From: Planctomycetota bacterium | Lineage (GTDB): Bacteria; Planctomycetota; PUPC01; DSUN01 | Assembly (NCBI GenBank): GCA_035384565.1 | Contig: DAOOIT010000058.1 | Location: 1 to 35,691, forward strand | Reading direction: 5' to 3' | Length of the DNA: 35,691 bases | Part shown: positions 1 to 7,337 of the stretch, piece by piece | Numbering within the stretch: position 1 is the stretch's first letter | Layout of the letters: every line of letters begins with the position of its first letter | Position numbers and translations under genes: made by a program | The notes under the pieces: model-generated | What the model saw: only the letters and a program-made list of their open reading frames with translations | Databases searched by the model: none | Told to the model about the DNA's origin: nothing

Positions 1-218
1 AAATACATCATACCACGTGGGCTCTCGGCGTCTTCCATTTTGGCGAAAGTCGAGCCTAGTTTGAGCAAGTATGGCCGTGGGGCGGTCCGGGGCCGCTCCT
101 GCCCCTCTGCATCGCGCTCGCTCTCACAGGGTGATACAGGTGAGGAACGGGCACTGCCTGGATGCCTCCGCGGCGGGGGACCATGACTGGGAGCCGTGCG
201 CCCGAAGATGTCGTAGCC
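1..218. other. Left-edge region without a recognisable gene
   Basis: I see no coding region, RNA gene or repeat array here that I can support. The only open frame runs antisense and reads as low-complexity arginine, proline and glycine text typical of GC-rich noncoding sequence. The next element to the right is the promoter of the GldG-like gene. Confidence 0.5.
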
Positions 219-247
219 TTGACTTCGCGTGTGCCGGCAACTAGAAT
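219..247 (+). promoter_or_regulatory. Sigma70-type promoter of the GldG-like gene
   Basis: TTGACT (219-224), a 17-nt spacer, then TAGAAT (242-247). Both hexamers match the consensus at 5 of 6 positions. Transcription would start near 254, about 80 nt before the ATG at 335. The gene therefore looks like the head of its own transcript. Confidence 0.65.
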
Positions 248-334
248 TCCAGGGGGGCCAGGCCCGGCGAGCCGTGGCCGCCCGTCGTGGGAAAGCATGG
301 TGAGTTAGTCCCCGCTGAAGAGGAGATGTGTGGC

Positions 335-2086
335 ATGGCCAAGGACACAGCGACAGCCAGCCGCGGCGGCTCGCCGTCGGTGTTCCTCTACCCCGTCATC
401 GGCCTCTTGGCCGTGGGCAACGTGGTGTTCGCGCTCCTGTGGCTGCTCAACCCGATCGCCAGCGGCCCCTCGGGCGAGCGCAGCGGCCGCCGCGTGGAGG
501 TGCACACCGGCCGCCGCGTGCTGCGCGTGGGCGAGGGCGTGAGCGCCGGCGAGCCGAACGCCGGCTTCGAGAGCCGCCTGCCGGGCGAAGAATTCGAGGA
601 GCTGACCAAGCGCCTCTCGCGCCTCGCTCAGGTGTCGCGCGGCGAGCAGGCCGACGAGTTCTTCAGGTCCGACGCCGGCAAGGCGGCCAAGCCGGCGCTC
701 GTCCTCACCTTCCCACGCCGCGGCGTCGGCACCGAACGGCTGGAGGTCTACGCGGCCGACACGCGCCGCAAAGCCTGCTACTGCCGCCTCGGCAGCACGG
801 GCGAGGCCCTGGCCGTGAACCTCGATGAGTACCAGAAGATCGCGGCCGAGCTCTCCGCGCTCGCGGGCGGCGCAGCGGGGGGCCTCACGCCCCCCTACTT
901 CATGCCCATCGGCGAGCCCCTGCGGGCCAAGCTGGCCAAGCTCGAGGCGCCCCTCGGCGTCACCACCGTCTCGTCCGACCCCCGCCAATATCTCCTCCAG
1001 ATGCTCAGCAACCCGCTCCTCGGCGGCGCCGGCCTCCAGATGCAGCAGCCCGACGCGGGCACCGTGCTGCTGGCCCTGCGCCTGCCCGACGATCAGGCGA
1101 TGACGCGCGCCCTGGCCGAGGCCATGGCCCGCGCCTCCGACAAGGTGAAGGCGCAGCACTTCGACTTCGCCACCCAGGCCGAGGCGGTGCGCGAATTCGC
1201 CCGCTCGCTCCAGCGTCCCGTGAGCGAGGTCGAGGACGCGCTGGTGCTCCAGTACGCCGGCCGCGTGCGCATCCTGCGGGGCGCGGAACTCCTGGGCCGC
1301 GACGACACCGCCGGCCCCCTCGTCGCCCCCGTCGCGCGCTTCGAGGGCGAAAAGGTCCTCGTCCAGGCCCTCGACGGTCTCCTCACCGACCGCGGCCTCC
1401 TCTACTTCGCCGAAGGCCACGGCGAGCGGCGCATCGCCGACCGCCGCAACGAGGGCCTCAACCAGGTGGTCGAGCAACTGAACTCCAGCGGCTTCCGCAC
1501 CGGCCCCCTCGACCTTTCCAGCGCAAAGGCCGTCCCCGCCGACTGCCAGGTGCTCGTCCTCGCCGGCCCCAAGAAACCCTATCCCGCCGAGCTCGAGAAG
1601 GCCCTCGCCGCCTACCTCGACGGCGGCGGCCGCCTGGCGCTCATGCTCGACCCGCCCGACGGCGCCGTGCCGCTGGCCGACGTCCTCAAGCGCTTCGGCG
1701 TCACGGTGCCCGACCCCAAGAAGGTGCTCGAGGTGCCCGGCCGCCTCACCCCCCCCGTGGCGATCGAGATGGAACTGAACACCAAGCTCGACTTCGCGCA
1801 ACGCTGGACGCGCGAGCCGCTCGTCTGCTACACGGCGACGGAACTGGCCGTGACGCCGCCCGCCGAGGACGCGTCGTTCGAGGTCTTCCGCCTCGCCCGG
1901 CCCGCCGAGAGCGGCGAGGGCGCCAAGCCCCCCTGCCTCATCGCCGCCATCCGCCCCAAGGCCGGCGCCAAAGGCCCCAAACTTCTCGTCTTCAGCGACG
2001 TAGATGCGTTCAGCAACCAGCTTGTCCGCCAGGTCGCGGGCAACGTCGAACTCCTCACCAGCGCCCTCACCTGGCTGGCCGAGTAG
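335..2086 (+). CDS. GldG-like ABC-transporter auxiliary protein, membrane anchored
   Basis: This 583-residue protein has one N-terminal membrane helix (about residues 16-38) and a large soluble part. The C-terminal half resembles the GldG/ABC_transp_aux family. It has the characteristic F-x-E-G-H-G-E segment after a conserved D-R-G-L-L, a predicted flavodoxin-like stretch with V-L-V-L-A-G, and the closing F-S-D-x-D-A-F-S-N followed by a W-L end. The middle third may correspond to a DUF4340-like region, but this is weaker. Known GldG proteins work with the ATPase GldA and the permease GldF in gliding or export; neither partner is in the window. I chose ATG 335 because AGGAG (321-325) lies 9 nt upstream. 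A GTG at 287 and an ATG at 326 are in frame, but 326 abuts the ribosome-binding site. The family is fairly sure, the substrate unknown. Confidence 0.75.
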   Translation: MAKDTATASRGGSPSVFLYPVIGLLAVGNVVFALLWLLNPIASGPSGERSGRRVEVHTGRRVLRVGEGVSAGEPNAGFESRLPGEEFEELTKRLSRLAQVSRGEQADEFFRSDAGKAAKPALVLTFPRRGVGTERLEVYAADTRRKACYCRLGSTGEALAVNLDEYQKIAAELSALAGGAAGGLTPPYFMPIGEPLRAKLAKLEAPLGVTTVSSDPRQYLLQMLSNPLLGGAGLQMQQPDAGTVLLALRLPDDQAMTRALAEAMARASDKVKAQHFDFATQAEAVREFARSLQRPVSEVEDALVLQYAGRVRILRGAELLGRDDTAGPLVAPVARFEGEKVLVQALDGLLTDRGLLYFAEGHGERRIADRRNEGLNQVVEQLNSSGFRTGPLDLSSAKAVPADCQVLVLAGPKKPYPAELEKALAAYLDGGGRLALMLDPPDGAVPLADVLKRFGVTVPDPKKVLEVPGRLTPPVAIEMELNTKLDFAQRWTREPLVCYTATELAVTPPAEDASFEVFRLARPAESGEGAKPPCLIAAIRPKAGAKGPKLLVFSDVDAFSNQLVRQVAGNVELLTSALTWLAE

Positions 2087-2170
2087 CGGGCTGAACTGCG
2101 GGGGGGAGCGCCCATCTTCGCAAGAAGGGCATCCTCCCCCGTGCATCCGCCCTCCCGAGAACTCCTCCAC

Positions 2171-2209
2171 GGGTCTGGACCATTCGAGCCGCTCGAACGC
2201 TACAGACCC
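2171..2209. repeat. Nested inverted repeat in the convergent gap
   Basis: The outer arms GGGTCTG (2171-2177) and CAGACCC (2203-2209) enclose the hairpin TTCGAG-CCG-CTCGAA (2183-2197). It sits between the ends of two convergent genes. It may act as a terminator or be a copy of a dispersed palindrome; no T-tract follows. Confidence 0.5.
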
Positions 2210-2231
2210 GCCACGAGAGTCCTTAGAAGGG

Positions 2232-2272
2232 GATGTGGGGGGAACTTCCCGCGAGGAAGCTCCTCCCACATC
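2232..2272. terminator. Long hairpin between convergent genes, likely bidirectional terminator or repeat
   Basis: The arms GATGTGGG (2232-2239) and CCCACATC (2265-2272) continue inward as a nearly complete 18-bp stem with a CGCGA loop. The inner part pairs CTTCC with GGAAG. It lies just before the stop of the hypothetical gene (2276) and after the end of the GldG-like gene. There is no T-run, so it could equally be a dispersed palindromic repeat. Confidence 0.5.
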
Positions 2273-2275
2273 TCT

Positions 2276-2857
2276 TCATCGCTCTCCGACTTTCGCGGCG
2301 TCTGCCTCGTGGGCGTCGCGTATCACGAATGACAGCCTGGCCAGAAAGGCGGCGCGGCGCGCGGCCCGAGCCGCGAGAGCCGGGTCGCGCGCGAGGTCGC
2401 GCAGGTACGCCTCGAAGCCCCGCTCGAATTGGGCCTGGAAGGGGATGATGTTGAGCCGCGCAACGCCGTCGCCCTCGATGCTCAGCATCCACTTGCCCCG
2501 GTCGTCCACCACGCGAATCCCCGAGGCGCGTTCGCCCTCGTGGAACAGGCCCCCACGAAAAGCCTCGTGCAGCAGCTCAGCGCACGAGCCGAGACTCCGC
2601 CCGGGCCGCCCCGCGAGGGCCACCCCGGGATTCACGCCGCCCAGCTCGGGCAGATACCGGCGGCAGAAGGCATCGAAGCTGCCCCGCGAAACCGTGCGAG
2701 CTGCGCTGCCCGCGAAGTAGCCGGCCAGCGACCCGATCGCCAGGCACAGAGCCTCGGCCGCCGACGCGAACGCATGCACCGCGATCAACGTGCAGGCGGC
2801 CTCGTTGTGGCGGGCGGCCAGCGCCCGGACCTCTGCGCTCAATTCCCCGTGGGCCAC
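2276..2857 (-). CDS. Hypothetical protein
   Basis: I do not recognise this 193-residue protein. It is alanine- and arginine-rich, has no signal peptide and no clear transmembrane helix, and is probably cytoplasmic. The N-terminal half looks helical. The middle contains V-V-D-D-R-G-K-W-M-L-S-I, followed by an alternating stretch that looks like beta strands. The start is a GTG at 2857, supported by GAGG at the end of the upstream DUF1080 gene. Only 7 nt separate the DUF1080 stop from this start, so the two are very likely co-transcribed and translationally coupled. Codon use matches the neighbours. That supports a real gene, but the function is open. Confidence 0.6.
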   Translation of the reverse strand: MAHGELSAEVRALAARHNEAACTLIAVHAFASAAEALCLAIGSLAGYFAGSAARTVSRGSFDAFCRRYLPELGGVNPGVALAGRPGRSLGSCAELLHEAFRGGLFHEGERASGIRVVDDRGKWMLSIEGDGVARLNIIPFQAQFERGFEAYLRDLARDPALAARAARRAAFLARLSFVIRDAHEADAAKVGER

Positions 2858-2864
2858 TGCCGCC

Positions 2865-3524
2865 TCACTTCTTCAGAGGCTCCAGGTAGATCTTCCGGGC
2901 CTCCCATTGCCCGCCCTCGCTCTGGATGCAGATGCGCCCGCTCGTGTCGCTGCACTCGTGCGCCTCGTTCATCAGCTTGCCGTTCACGTACGGCAGCACC
3001 GTGTCGCCGTCGCACACGATCTCGTACACGTTCCACTCGCCGGCGGGCTTCTCATTGTGAGCGCCCAGCTTGGCCAGGCGGCGCCCGTTCACCCGCTCGC
3101 CCCCCGCCTTGTGCTCCCTGAACTCGAAGCCGCCGATCACCCAGAAGTCGCCCTGGTTCTGGAACGCGCCCTGGCACTCCAGGCTGCGCGGCCACACGAC
3201 GTCCTTCCCGCTCATGTGCACCAGCACCCCGCTGTTGCCCGGCTTGAGGAACCGCCACTCCATCACAAACTTGTAGTTCCTGTAGGCCTTCTCCGTCCGC
3301 ATGTAGCCCGCGGGCCGGCCCGAGCACTTCACCACCCCGTCCTCTGCCGTGAACGTCTTCTCCGGCTCATCGCCCGCGATGAGCACCCAGCCCGTGAGGT
3401 CCTTGCCGTTGAACAGCTCGATGCGCTCCTTCGGCTCGATGGCCTCCTCGGCATCGGCGGCCCAAGCCACGGCCCCCAATCCACAGGCCAGCCCCACCAC
3501 AGCCACCCATGCTGCGTGCCTCAT
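2865..3524 (-). CDS. Secreted DUF1080 (3-keto-disaccharide hydrolase domain) protein
   Basis: This 219-residue protein has a signal peptide (about residues 1-22, hydrophobic core ending A-V-A-W-A). A single concanavalin-like DUF1080/PF06439 domain covers the rest. The diagnostic opening L-F-N-G-K-D-L-T-G-W is at residues 37-46. The later N-S-G-V-L-V-H segment, G-E-W-N-V-Y-E-I and the V-N-G-K-L block are typical of the family. The family is abundant in planctomycetes and is annotated as 3-keto-disaccharide hydrolase; many members are secreted and act on plant or algal glycans. The exact substrate cannot be read here. AAGGAG lies 9 nt before ATG 3524. A good promoter lies upstream at 3565-3594, and the hypothetical gene follows in the same unit. 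Confidence 0.88.
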   Translation of the reverse strand: MRHAAWVAVVGLACGLGAVAWAADAEEAIEPKERIELFNGKDLTGWVLIAGDEPEKTFTAEDGVVKCSGRPAGYMRTEKAYRNYKFVMEWRFLKPGNSGVLVHMSGKDVVWPRSLECQGAFQNQGDFWVIGGFEFREHKAGGERVNGRRLAKLGAHNEKPAGEWNVYEIVCDGDTVLPYVNGKLMNEAHECSDTSGRICIQSEGGQWEARKIYLEPLKK

Positions 3525-3564
3525 CTCGCATCGCTCCTTTCTGGCGCACTCCCCGTCCCCAGCC

Positions 3565-3594
3565 AGTATAGGGGGCGCCCCCGGCCAGAGTCAA
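3565..3594 (-). promoter_or_regulatory. Sigma70-type promoter of the DUF1080 gene
   Basis: Read on the minus strand: TTGACT (3594-3589), an 18-nt spacer, then TATACT (3570-3565). The predicted start is near 3558, about 34 nt before ATG 3524. Confidence 0.6.
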
Positions 3595-3662
3595 CACACC
3601 ACCGCCCCGCTGGATGCGGACCGAAATCGTAGGCGGTTTCCGTTGCGTAAATCCCCGGAATA

Positions 3663-3693
3663 GGTAGCCGCGAGCGTCTCGCTTGCGGCTACC
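3663..3693. repeat. Perfect long hairpin, copy 1 of a dispersed element
   Basis: The arms GGTAGCCGCGAGCG (3663-3676) and CGCTTGCGGCTACC (3680-3693) pair over 14 positions with one G-U wobble and a 3-nt loop. The GCGTCTCGC part can pair instead with GCGAGACGC at 3711-3719. A shorter relative, CCGCAAGCG-GGA-CGCTTGCGG, occurs at 31962-31982. Confidence 0.65.
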
Positions 3694-3979
3694 TTCATCC
3701 GTTCGACAGGCGAGACGCTTATTGCTATGGACATCCACAACAGAAACTGCCCGCAGAAATGGCCCACACCACCGTCCCGCACCCCCGTGTGCGGTCTGGC
3801 GCCGCAGCGCCCCAGCAGGTCCAGGCAATCGGTCGGACGGTCAACCGCGCCTCAGGGTTGGGCATCTGATGCAAGTATCTCGAATTAGTCGTAACCTATG
3901 TATTTAAAGCACCTTATGCCATTTCTCTGCTCGTAAACCGCGCAGCAACTACATTCATAAGCAATGTACATACAAGTAC
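3694..3979. other. Gene-free stretch with a GC-to-AT transition
   Basis: No gene is seen. The sequence shifts from GC-rich to clearly AT-rich after about 3870. This is unlike the rest of the window and may be the edge of an acquired segment. I found no convincing terminal inverted repeat or target duplication. Confidence 0.4.
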
Positions 3980-4008
3980 TTGACATGTTAGAACGCTTTG
4001 ACTACAAT
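3980..4008 (+). promoter_or_regulatory. Near-consensus sigma70 promoter of the transposase-like gene
   Basis: TTGACA (3980-3985, perfect), a 17-nt spacer, then TACAAT (4003-4008, 5 of 6). Transcription would begin near 4015. This excludes an upstream in-frame ATG at 3964 as the start and favours ATG 4048. Confidence 0.75.
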
Positions 4009-4047
4009 ACTGAGTTATTGCATATACCTAAGAAGGTTCACGCGCCA

Positions 4048-5202
4048 ATGGCAACAGAGATGGCTCTTCCTGTTGTCGCGCCCGCTCTCGACCTCCTTCA
4101 GGCCCTCGGCTGGTACGCGCGCGAAGTGGTCGGGGTCGAGCGCCTCTTCGGCCACGTGACGGTCAAGCGCCGACGCAACCTCGCGCGGCCGATCCGGCGC
4201 CGGAGAAGCGCCTTTCGCGACCCCGTGCTCTGCTACCAGTTCCTGGCCATGGCCTGGCTCGGGGCCACGCGCCTCTCGCAGATCGAGCCGTGCCTCGAGC
4301 GTCGCGACGATCTGGCCCGCGCCCTCGGCCTGCCGCGGTTCTGCGACCACACCACCGCGCACAACTTCCTCAACGCCTTCCACGTCACACACCTGCGCCA
4401 GCTCGACGAAGCGAATGCGCGCCTCCTGCGCGAGCACGGCAGCGCGCTCGCACAGCGCGCGCCGATCCTCGACCTCGATGCGGCCGAGCGACGCGTGCGG
4501 CGAGCGCGCCACCGCGGCACCCGCACATACCGGTGGGCCGTGGCATTCTCCGCCGGCGAAGCCCTCGCGCAAAGCCTGCAACGCGACCCCGCCGACTGGC
4601 TGCCCGTCGTGCACGAAGCGCTCTCGCAGGCCCAGCGCCTGCTTTCCGCCAAGCCGCGTCTCGTGCGGCTCCACGGCCCGTGCGTGTCGGAGGCCGTGCT
4701 TCGCGAACTCGCGCGGCAGCGCCTCCCATACCTGGCCACAGGACCGTGGGCTTTCGTTCGCGCCGTGCACCCGCCAGCGGCGGCGAGCGCCCGGTGGACC
4801 GCCATCGGCAACGGGGCTCGCGCGCTGGACCTCGGCGCCGCCCTCGCGCCGTACCGCGCGCGCCACTGGGCTCGCGCCATCCTCATCGAGCGCCACGCCG
4901 ACTGTGCAGAGGCCCGACCCGAACGGACCGGGATCGTGACCACTCGTCTCCATGATCCAACACCCACGATCGCCTGTTTATCGGCCTCTGCCAGCCGTAT
5001 ACGGCCATTCTTCGGACACCCACGTTGGCCCCTCGACGACGGCAAGCTGCCCTCGGGCGACCCGCGCGGCACCGCGGCGTTCCTTCGCCTCGCGACGATC
5101 GCGATGAACGTCCTCCGCCTCTTCGCGCGACACCTCGGCGGCGAATGCACTGCTGCACGCCTGCACGAGCGCCTGCGTGCCATTGGCTGGCGAGGAGCCT
5201 GA
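4048..5202 (+). CDS. Transposase-like protein (IS4/IS1380-type DDE fold), possibly inactive
   Basis: This 384-residue protein resembles IS4-superfamily DDE transposases, closest to the IS1380 style. It has an N-terminal region with an R-L-S-Q-I-E-P-C-L-E-R-R-D-D-L segment and T-T-A-H-N-F-L. Next comes I-L-D-L-D-A-A-E, which fits the first catalytic aspartate, and then F-S-A-G-E-A-L-A. The C-terminal helix F-L-R-L-A-T-I-A-M-N-V-L matches the family end. Where relatives usually have R-x-D-S for the second aspartate, this protein reads R-L-H-G. I see no good candidate for the final glutamate. It may therefore be decayed or a divergent subgroup. ATG 4048 follows AGAAGG by 11 nt and lies downstream of the promoter at 3980-4008. 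I could not find terminal inverted repeats. Confidence 0.6.
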   Translation: MATEMALPVVAPALDLLQALGWYAREVVGVERLFGHVTVKRRRNLARPIRRRRSAFRDPVLCYQFLAMAWLGATRLSQIEPCLERRDDLARALGLPRFCDHTTAHNFLNAFHVTHLRQLDEANARLLREHGSALAQRAPILDLDAAERRVRRARHRGTRTYRWAVAFSAGEALAQSLQRDPADWLPVVHEALSQAQRLLSAKPRLVRLHGPCVSEAVLRELARQRLPYLATGPWAFVRAVHPPAAASARWTAIGNGARALDLGAALAPYRARHWARAILIERHADCAEARPERTGIVTTRLHDPTPTIACLSASASRIRPFFGHPRWPLDDGKLPSGDPRGTAAFLRLATIAMNVLRLFARHLGGECTAARLHERLRAIGWRGA

Positions 5203-6187
5203 GCGCGCCAGCGTGCGCGACGACGGCGCGCGGCGCTTGACGCATGAGCAAGAGCCACGAGGGGCGCCCGCGCTGGCCGGCTCAGGCGCGCGCCGCGCGG
5301 CAGCATGAGCGCGTGGATGGTAGTTCCCCAGGCTGCGCCAGGATGCTCCTTACTCCGGCATTGGGGCCGAGAGGCCGGACGCGCGGCCGGAACCCTTCTC
5401 ATCCGAAGGAGACCTCGCCAACCGGCAGAGCGGATGCTGCACGGGGCATGCAAGCAGACGATGCAGCGCGGCTGAGCACAGGCGCAGGCAGTGGAACCGG
5501 GACGTCCGTCGTGAGGGCCTTCGCGGACACCGCCCCGCGTGGCGCGTCGCTCGAGGCGCGAGCACGGCGGAAGGCGAGGGCTGCGCGGGGACAGCGTGTG
5601 GCGCCTCGCGGGCGGACCGGGCCGCCACGCTCGCGCGCGACAGACACGCAGTGCCGAGAGCCGGCGCTCGCGCCCCCGAGCGGCATTGAGCCGCGCACGA
5701 GGGAGCGGAGAGAACCTCAAGGCGGGGGTGAGCGAAGCATGGCCCCGACAGGGCCTCGAGGGCGCTCGACCTAGGTGGCGCCGGGCGTATTGCGCCCCGC
5801 GACGCGCGCGCCTGAAGGCGCGACGACATGGTGTGCAACCGAGGGGCTGGGAATCCCGGCGTGCCCGGGAGCGAGAGAGGGGCCCCTAGGATTGTCGCCA
5901 CGACGCTGGCACCGTGCCATGGAATAGCCAGATCGAGGGTGCTCTCATCAGGAGGCAGACACAATGCGCAATGCAAATGACTATATTGTCGTAAGATACG
6001 CATGGAAGCATAGAGCATGCATTATTAGTAAGTGGCACAAAAGGATAATATGAAAGCACATAGGCATGGTACGAGTACAAATGAACACCGCAAGGCTTTG
6101 TGAATCGGCAATATGACGCGTCACTAAATCAAGATAAGTAACATAAGGGTCAAGTGGGGAAAAGGCGATGAAGAAGGGGGCCGCGGA
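5203..6187. other. Nearly 1 kb without a gene, GC-rich then AT-rich
   Basis: No credible protein gene is present: all open frames here translate to arginine, alanine and proline text without domains. From 5203 to about 5890 the plus strand is G-rich with many short self-complementary stretches, including GGGGCCCC at 5879-5886. CCTAGG occurs at 5770-5775 and again at 5885-5890. From about 5900 to 6170 composition becomes AT-rich. The stretch lies between the transposase-like gene and the 3' end of the recombinase gene. It could hold a structured RNA, an element end or decayed sequence. I did not recognise group I or II intron, RNase P, tmRNA or tRNA signatures. Confidence 0.5.
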
Positions 6188-7165
6188 TCACAACGACCGG
6201 CGATGATGGGTCATCAGCTCCCGCTTGACGGTGGCATCGGTGACGTCGGCATAGCGGAGGGTGGTCTGCATGTTGCGGTGGCCGAGGAGCTTCCTGACGA
6301 CACCGAGGCTGATGCCCTCGTTGAGAAGCCGGGTGGCGAAACTGTGGCGAAGGGCGTGGATGCCGGCGTGCACTCCTGCCTTGGCGCAGTAGCGGAGCCA
6401 GGCGTGGTGGGCGGTGCGGTAGTGAACGGGGCGGCTGGTGCCGCGTCGGGCGGGGTCTCCGCGGAAGAGCGCGCCCGAGGCGATGCGGTTCTCCCGCAGG
6501 TAACGACGAAGGAGTTGGAGGCTCTCGGGGGCGGCGTAGAGCATCACGGTGCGGGTGCGGCCGCCCTTGCCGCGGACGACGATCTGCTCGTCGTCGGGCG
6601 TGAGGACGAGGTCCTCGAAATAGACGCCCAGGGCTTCGGACACGCGGAGTCCTGTCTCGGCGATCAAAGTGAAGAGCAGGCGATCGCGGAGGTTCTGCTT
6701 GGGAATGGCGTCGAGGACCTTGCGGATGGTGCGGGACTCCAGCGGGCGGGGGTGGTATTCGGGAAGCTTGACGCGGTCGAGCTTCTGCATGGGGTTGGCG
6801 GGAATGAGGTCGTGTTTGTAGCACCAGGTGAGGAAGGCGTTGGCGGATGCCTGAGCCCGGGCGCGGGTGGCGGGCGACTTGCCGGCGAGGGAGGTGAAGT
6901 AGAGGCGCAGGCGCGCAGGGCCGAGGGCGTGGAGGCCCTCGGGGGCGAACTCGATGAGGCGGCGGAGGTCGCAGCGGTAGTTCACGAGGGTATGGCGAGC
7001 GCGGCCGGCGTTCTCGAGGTCGGTGAGGAACTCGTCGAGGAGGCGGCCGAGGGGGAGCGCGGGGGCCGGTTCGGGGGTTGAGTTGAATATAATCTCTGAT
7101 CTGGGGGGGCGCGCGCGGCGCTCTAAGTGCTGTGGTTTCCGCTTGTCGGGCAGGTACGAGTCCAT
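6188..7165 (-). CDS. Tyrosine recombinase (XerC/D-like phage integrase family)
   Basis: This 325-residue site-specific recombinase cuts and rejoins DNA through a tyrosine. The N-terminal SAM-like core-binding domain covers about residues 38-125 and the catalytic domain about 140-320. All catalytic residues are visible: R174 in T-G-L-R-V-S-E, K200 in R-G-K-G-G, H270 and R273 in H-A-L-R-H, H296 in L-L-G-H-R-N, and nucleophile Y305 in L-R-Y-A-D-V. Length and motif order are normal, so it should be active. ATG 7165 lies only 3-4 nt beyond the predicted transcription start, implying a leaderless message. The longer upstream frame runs through the promoter and is excluded. A housekeeping Xer role, an island integrase or an integron-like role are all possible. 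The AT-rich, gene-poor stretch next to it favours an island. Confidence 0.9.
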   Translation of the reverse strand: MDSYLPDKRKPQHLERRARPPRSEIIFNSTPEPAPALPLGRLLDEFLTDLENAGRARHTLVNYRCDLRRLIEFAPEGLHALGPARLRLYFTSLAGKSPATRARAQASANAFLTWCYKHDLIPANPMQKLDRVKLPEYHPRPLESRTIRKVLDAIPKQNLRDRLLFTLIAETGLRVSEALGVYFEDLVLTPDDEQIVVRGKGGRTRTVMLYAAPESLQLLRRYLRENRIASGALFRGDPARRGTSRPVHYRTAHHAWLRYCAKAGVHAGIHALRHSFATRLLNEGISLGVVRKLLGHRNMQTTLRYADVTDATVKRELMTHHRRSL

Positions 7166-7203
7166 TATAAGAAGCATTATATGACACTGGGGCAGGTTGT
7201 CAA
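7164..7203 (-). promoter_or_regulatory. Promoter of the recombinase gene with direct repeat over the start codon
   Basis: Read on the minus strand: TTGACA (7203-7198, perfect), a 16-nt spacer, then TATAAT (7181-7176, perfect). A second TATAAT (7169-7164) lies 12 bp further on and overlaps the ATG. The direct repeat could be an operator for autoregulation, which is inference. Transcription should start at 7168 or 7169. Confidence 0.7.
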
Positions 7204-7235
7204 TCCGATTTTGCCGCTGCGGGTGCGCGCTGCCC

Positions 7236-7264
7236 TTGACCCCCGCATCGCGGAATGGTAGGCT
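7236..7264 (+). promoter_or_regulatory. Possible promoter of the PL11-like/DUF1593 pair
   Basis: TTGACC (7236-7241), a 17-nt spacer, then TAGGCT (7259-7264). The -10 is weak, but the position upstream of the operon start at 7338 fits. Confidence 0.4.
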
Positions 7265-7337
7265 CCCCAGCAATGGTGGGCCCGCGCGCCCGGGTGCGGC
7301 GCTATTGGGCTCAAGGGTGTGGAGGAGTGACGCGGGC

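Noticed and set aside
305..2269. A 654-codon open frame antisense to the GldG-like gene
   Set aside because: Shadow frame produced by high GC at third positions: no domain, no ribosome-binding site, and composition dominated by Gly, Ala, Glu and Arg. The sense frame has clear family motifs.
4012..4020. Integron attC-like or att site next to the recombinase and transposase
   Set aside because: GTT-containing stretches exist, but I found no pair matching the attC core (GTTRRRY with its inverse), and the recombinase lacks an obvious IntI-specific insertion.
5213..5890. Group II intron or other known ribozyme in the G-rich region
   Set aside because: A GTGCG start can be found, but no domain V hairpin or AAAG-type tetraloop follows, and no reverse transcriptase is encoded.
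5350..6018. A possible 222-residue protein in the gene-free region
   Set aside because: Low-complexity Ala/Arg/Ser/Pro text, no ribosome-binding site and no domain. It also crosses the GC-to-AT boundary without a change in character expected of a gene.
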